Part shown: piece after piece, positions 5,204-7,389 of the stretch
Numbering within the stretch: the first letter of the stretch is position 1
How the letters are laid out: each line of letters begins with the position of its first letter
Assembly (NCBI GenBank): GCA_003445715.1
Contig: DMCS01000037.1
Coordinates: 1 to 7,389 of the forward strand
Direction of reading: 5' to 3'
Origin: Candidatus Mesolinea sp.
GTDB taxonomy: Bacteria; Chloroflexota; Anaerolineae; Anaerolineales; Anaerolineaceae
DNA: 7,389 nt
Position numbers and translations under genes: made by a program
The notes under the pieces: model-generated
Told to the model about the DNA's origin: nothing
The model's database searches: none
What the model saw: only the letters and a program-made list of their open reading frames with translations

Positions 5204-5998
5204 ATGCGTTTCGACGTTTTCAGTCTGTTTCCTGAAGTCTTCCAACCTTATCTTGAAATCAGTATCCTCAAGCGTGCTATCCAAGCCGGCCTAATTGAGG
5301 TGAATACGTATAACATCCGCGATTGGGCTACTGACCGCCACCACGCTACCGATGACACCCCTTACGGTGGTGGCGGCGGGATGATCATGAAGCCAGAACC
5401 CATCTTTGCAGCCGTAGAAGCCATCGAAGGCAAGCCGCCAGCCTGCCCGGTGATTTTGCTCAGCCCGCAAGGCAAGGTGTTCAATCAGCAGCTTGCCTTT
5501 GAGCTGGCCAATTACGAGCGCTTAGCACTCATCTGCGGACGTTATGAGAGCTTCGATGAGCGCATCCGTGAACACTTAGCGACGCATGTTATCTCCATTG
5601 GGGATTATATCCTTACGGGTGGCGAACTGCCGGCGCTGATTGTGATGGATACTATTGCCCGGCTCGTGCCTGGTGTCTTGGGTGATGAAGAGGCAGCCCT
5701 CCACGATTCCTTCACCAACGGTCTCCTGGAATATCCACAATACACGCGCCCTCCAGAGTTCCGCGGATGGAAAGTGCCAGACGTGCTCCTGCAAGGTAAC
5801 CATGCACAGCAAGCTCAATGGAAACGCGAGCAATCCCTCATCCGTACGCTACTCTCCCGTCCAGATTTACTGCTCAAAGCAGATTTGAGTGAAAAAGACC
5901 GCAAATTTCTCGAACAGTTTATGGCTTCACAGTTAAAAGAACTTTCTCCCAAAAAACCAACATCAAATCTTGAAGAGGAGTCAGATGGAAAAGTATAA
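5204..5998 (+). CDS. trmD: tRNA (guanine-37-N1)-methyltransferase TrmD, complete
   Basis: TrmD uses S-adenosylmethionine to methylate G37 next to the anticodon of tRNAs reading CUN, CCN and CGG, which prevents +1 frameshifting. It is a SPOUT enzyme that works as a dimer with a trefoil-knot cofactor site. The 264 residues fit the family. Landmarks are MRFDVFSLFPEVF at the start, TPYGGGGGM (52-60), LLSPQGKVF (85-93), CGRYESFDER (111-120), SIGDYILTGGELP (131-143), Arg153, and the proposed catalytic Asp168 in HDSF. The usual CGRYEG reads CGRYES here (Ser116). The charged tail after about 245 is family-variable. The start is firm: a TAA in frame lies 4 bases upstream at 5198-5200, and the N-terminus matches the family. 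It is not flanked by rpsP, rimM or rplS as in many bacteria; instead it overlaps a transporter gene. Confidence 0.97.
   Translation: MRFDVFSLFPEVFQPYLEISILKRAIQAGLIEVNTYNIRDWATDRHHATDDTPYGGGGGMIMKPEPIFAAVEAIEGKPPACPVILLSPQGKVFNQQLAFELANYERLALICGRYESFDERIREHLATHVISIGDYILTGGELPALIVMDTIARLVPGVLGDEEAALHDSFTNGLLEYPQYTRPPEFRGWKVPDVLLQGNHAQQAQWKREQSLIRTLLSRPDLLLKADLSEKDRKFLEQFMASQLKELSPKKPTSNLEEESDGKV
5974..5980 (+). promoter_or_regulatory. Shine-Dalgarno site of the MFS gene inside the trmD 3' end
   Basis: AGAGGAG lies within the last codons of trmD and ends 4 bases before the ATG at 5985. It favours that ATG over a TTG at 5970, which is upstream of the site, and over the ATG at 6000, which is about 19 bases away. 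Confidence 0.75.
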
Positions 5999-7292
5999 AA
6001 TGAACTACTGGAAGACGTTTCTCATTGGTTTCGGCTTTTTTGGCGTCAGCGTATTATGGAGTCTTTACAACACCTATGTCCCCATCCTGCTAGAAAAGCG
6101 TTTCGCTTTTGATTCAGTTGCGACTGGCTTTTTTATGTCCTTGGACAACATCGCGGCACTATTCATTCAACCAGCAGTCGGTGCGTGGTCAGACCGATTG
6201 CGCACATCATTGGGCAGGCGCCTACCTTTTATTCTCATTGGCGCGCCCGTAGCTGCAATCGCTTTTGGATTAACACCGCTCGCCAATGCCCTGCCGCTAT
6301 TTTTTGCGTGCACAGTTACGACCATTTTGGCAATGGCTTTTTGGCGCACGCCGGTGGTAGCCCTCATGCCAGATGTTACCCCCTCAGAATACCGCTCTCA
6401 AGCCAATGGAATCATCAATTTTATGGGCGGATTGGGCTTAGTGTTGGGCACGTCTGTTGGCGCCATGTTAGTTAGGCAAAATGAAGCCTACCCATTTTGG
6501 TTTGGTTCTTTCCTTGTGCTCGTTTCAGCAATTTTAGTCCTGATTTTCGTGAGGGAACCAAAAGTATATGAAGAGAACCCTAACGCAGAGAAGCCGAACC
6601 TTTGGAAGAGCCTGAAGGAGCTTTTTACCAGCCAGCATAGCGATGCCATTCGTATCTTTTTAGCAATTTTCTTTTGGTTCGTCGCCTATAACGCAATCGA
6701 GGCGTTTCTCTCCCTCTATGGCGTCAATCATTTAGGGCTGAGTACATCAAATGCTGGGCTCTTAGTAACCAGTGTAGGCTTTACCTTTTTGCTCTTTTCG
6801 ATTCCAGCTGGGTTCATTGGGGCTAAACTCGGGCGTAAGAAAACTATCCTCACCGGTCTCGCCCTCATGAGCCTCTCCATCCTGAGTGCTTATGCTATGC
6901 CGAGGGAAATTCAAGTGCAAACCTATACAACGCTGCCTTTGTTAGGGAATTTTATGAACCTGACGATTCTTTTGATGTTAGCCGGCGTTGGCTGGGCGTT
7001 GATTAATATCAACTCGCTGCCTGTGGTTGTAGACTTGACTGATCAGATTCACATTGGCACATATACAGGGCTTTACTACCTATTCTCAACGTTAGCTGCT
7101 ATCGCTGGACCAAATATTAATGGTTTAATCATCAAGTTAGCCGGCAATAACTATGCTTCCATTTTTATTATCGGACCCATTTTTATGTTAGCAGCATTTA
7201 TCATGGTCTTCGGGATGAAAACTAAAGAACCTGGTAAAAAACCTTCTGACACTCCCTTAAAAACTGTAAGTGGCACCACACCGCAGGAATGA
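5985..7292 (+). CDS. MFS transporter, 12 helices, SLC45/GPH-like
   Basis: From the ATG at 5985 the protein has 435 residues and about twelve hydrophobic segments (near 10-30, 46-66, 80-100, 104-124, 145-165, 170-190, 222-242, 256-276, 286-304, 324-344, 358-378 and 390-410), with a long cytoplasmic loop at 190-221. The loop after helix 2 reads GAWSDRLRTSLGRR (66-79), the MFS motif-A region, and is preceded by DNIAALFIQP. A weaker equivalent, GAKLGRKK, is at 279-286. FWRTPVVALMPD (119-130) and ININSLPVVVD (340-350) recall the SLC45 and glycoside-cation symporter branch of MFS, so a sugar or glycoside is a possible substrate, but specificity cannot be read. The gene overlaps trmD by 14 bp, which suggests co-transcription and coupled translation. 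The C-terminal tail (411-435) is hydrophilic. The stop codon abuts the right-hand repeat. Confidence 0.9.
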   Translation: MEKYKMNYWKTFLIGFGFFGVSVLWSLYNTYVPILLEKRFAFDSVATGFFMSLDNIAALFIQPAVGAWSDRLRTSLGRRLPFILIGAPVAAIAFGLTPLANALPLFFACTVTTILAMAFWRTPVVALMPDVTPSEYRSQANGIINFMGGLGLVLGTSVGAMLVRQNEAYPFWFGSFLVLVSAILVLIFVREPKVYEENPNAEKPNLWKSLKELFTSQHSDAIRIFLAIFFWFVAYNAIEAFLSLYGVNHLGLSTSNAGLLVTSVGFTFLLFSIPAGFIGAKLGRKKTILTGLALMSLSILSAYAMPREIQVQTYTTLPLLGNFMNLTILLMLAGVGWALININSLPVVVDLTDQIHIGTYTGLYYLFSTLAAIAGPNINGLIIKLAGNNYASIFIIGPIFMLAAFIMVFGMKTKEPGKKPSDTPLKTVSGTTPQE

Positions 7293-7389
7293 GAGGGTGT
7301 TGAAAATGTCCAGAACATAAAGAAATGAATACCTTTATATACAAGAAGATCACAATATGTTCATAAGCCCCACCCCTTTGATTCCCCTC
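7293..7389 (+). repeat. Right copy of the ~100-bp repeat, inverted relative to the left end
   Basis: Its reverse complement matches 8-107. The outer 22 bases (7368-7389) and inner 22 bases (7297-7318) match perfectly; the AT-rich middle matches with scattered changes and one gap. The copy begins immediately after the MFS stop and runs off the window. The minus strand carries three of the four G4 runs seen at 5-29, and the fourth would lie beyond the end. Nothing coding is seen. Confidence 0.75.

Noticed and set aside
5970..5984. TTG start for the MFS gene, adding five residues
   Set aside because: The Shine-Dalgarno site lies downstream of this codon and directly serves the ATG at 5985.
1..7389. 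The whole window as one transposon bounded by inverted repeats
   Set aside because: There is no transposase or integrase, the interval holds housekeeping genes (groESL, trmD), and the third repeat copy inside shows the unit is dispersed.

Overview
The window reads as ordinary chromosomal DNA of a bacterium, most probably a member of the Chloroflexota close to Anaerolineae. That placement is an inference. It rests on the short GroEL tail ending PPGGMDY, on membrane-anchored TPR proteins with proline/threonine linkers (PPFVPTPTxTR) of a kind common in that class, and on AT-rich intergenic DNA around genes of medium GC. No 16S gene or other decisive marker is present.

Layout. Positions 1-181 hold a roughly 100-bp repeat whose outer edge has a four-run G-quadruplex motif, followed by a strong hairpin just past groEL. 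On the minus strand, read right to left, come two adjacent paralogous TPR membrane-protein genes (4919-3603 and 3600-2284, 2 bp apart), then a textbook sigma-A promoter with a perfect CIRCE operator, then groES (2136-1843) and groEL (1813-182). The 284-bp gap at 4920-5203 is a divergent control region. It holds a promoter for each side, a partial third copy of the repeat and a cluster of small GGTC/GACC palindromes. On the plus strand, trmD (5204-5998) overlaps a 12-helix MFS transporter gene (5985-7292) by 14 bp. The MFS stop codon abuts an inverted copy of the terminal repeat (7293-7389).

How the genes work together. groES-groEL is a two-gene chaperonin operon that should be repressed by HrcA through CIRCE and released by heat or misfolded protein. 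The TPR pair looks co-transcribed and translationally coupled, and encodes proteins predicted to be anchored in the membrane with their repeats outside. trmD and the MFS gene are probably co-transcribed and coupled by overlap, although their functions (tRNA m1G37 methylation and solute transport) have no evident link.

No clearly new multi-gene system is visible. The points most worth a second look are the inverted repeat with its G-quadruplex motif at both ends of the window, two back-to-back promoters that each place an ATG at the expected transcription start (leaderless mRNAs), the cysteine patterns of the paralogous TPR proteins, and a Gly-to-Ser change in a conserved TrmD loop.
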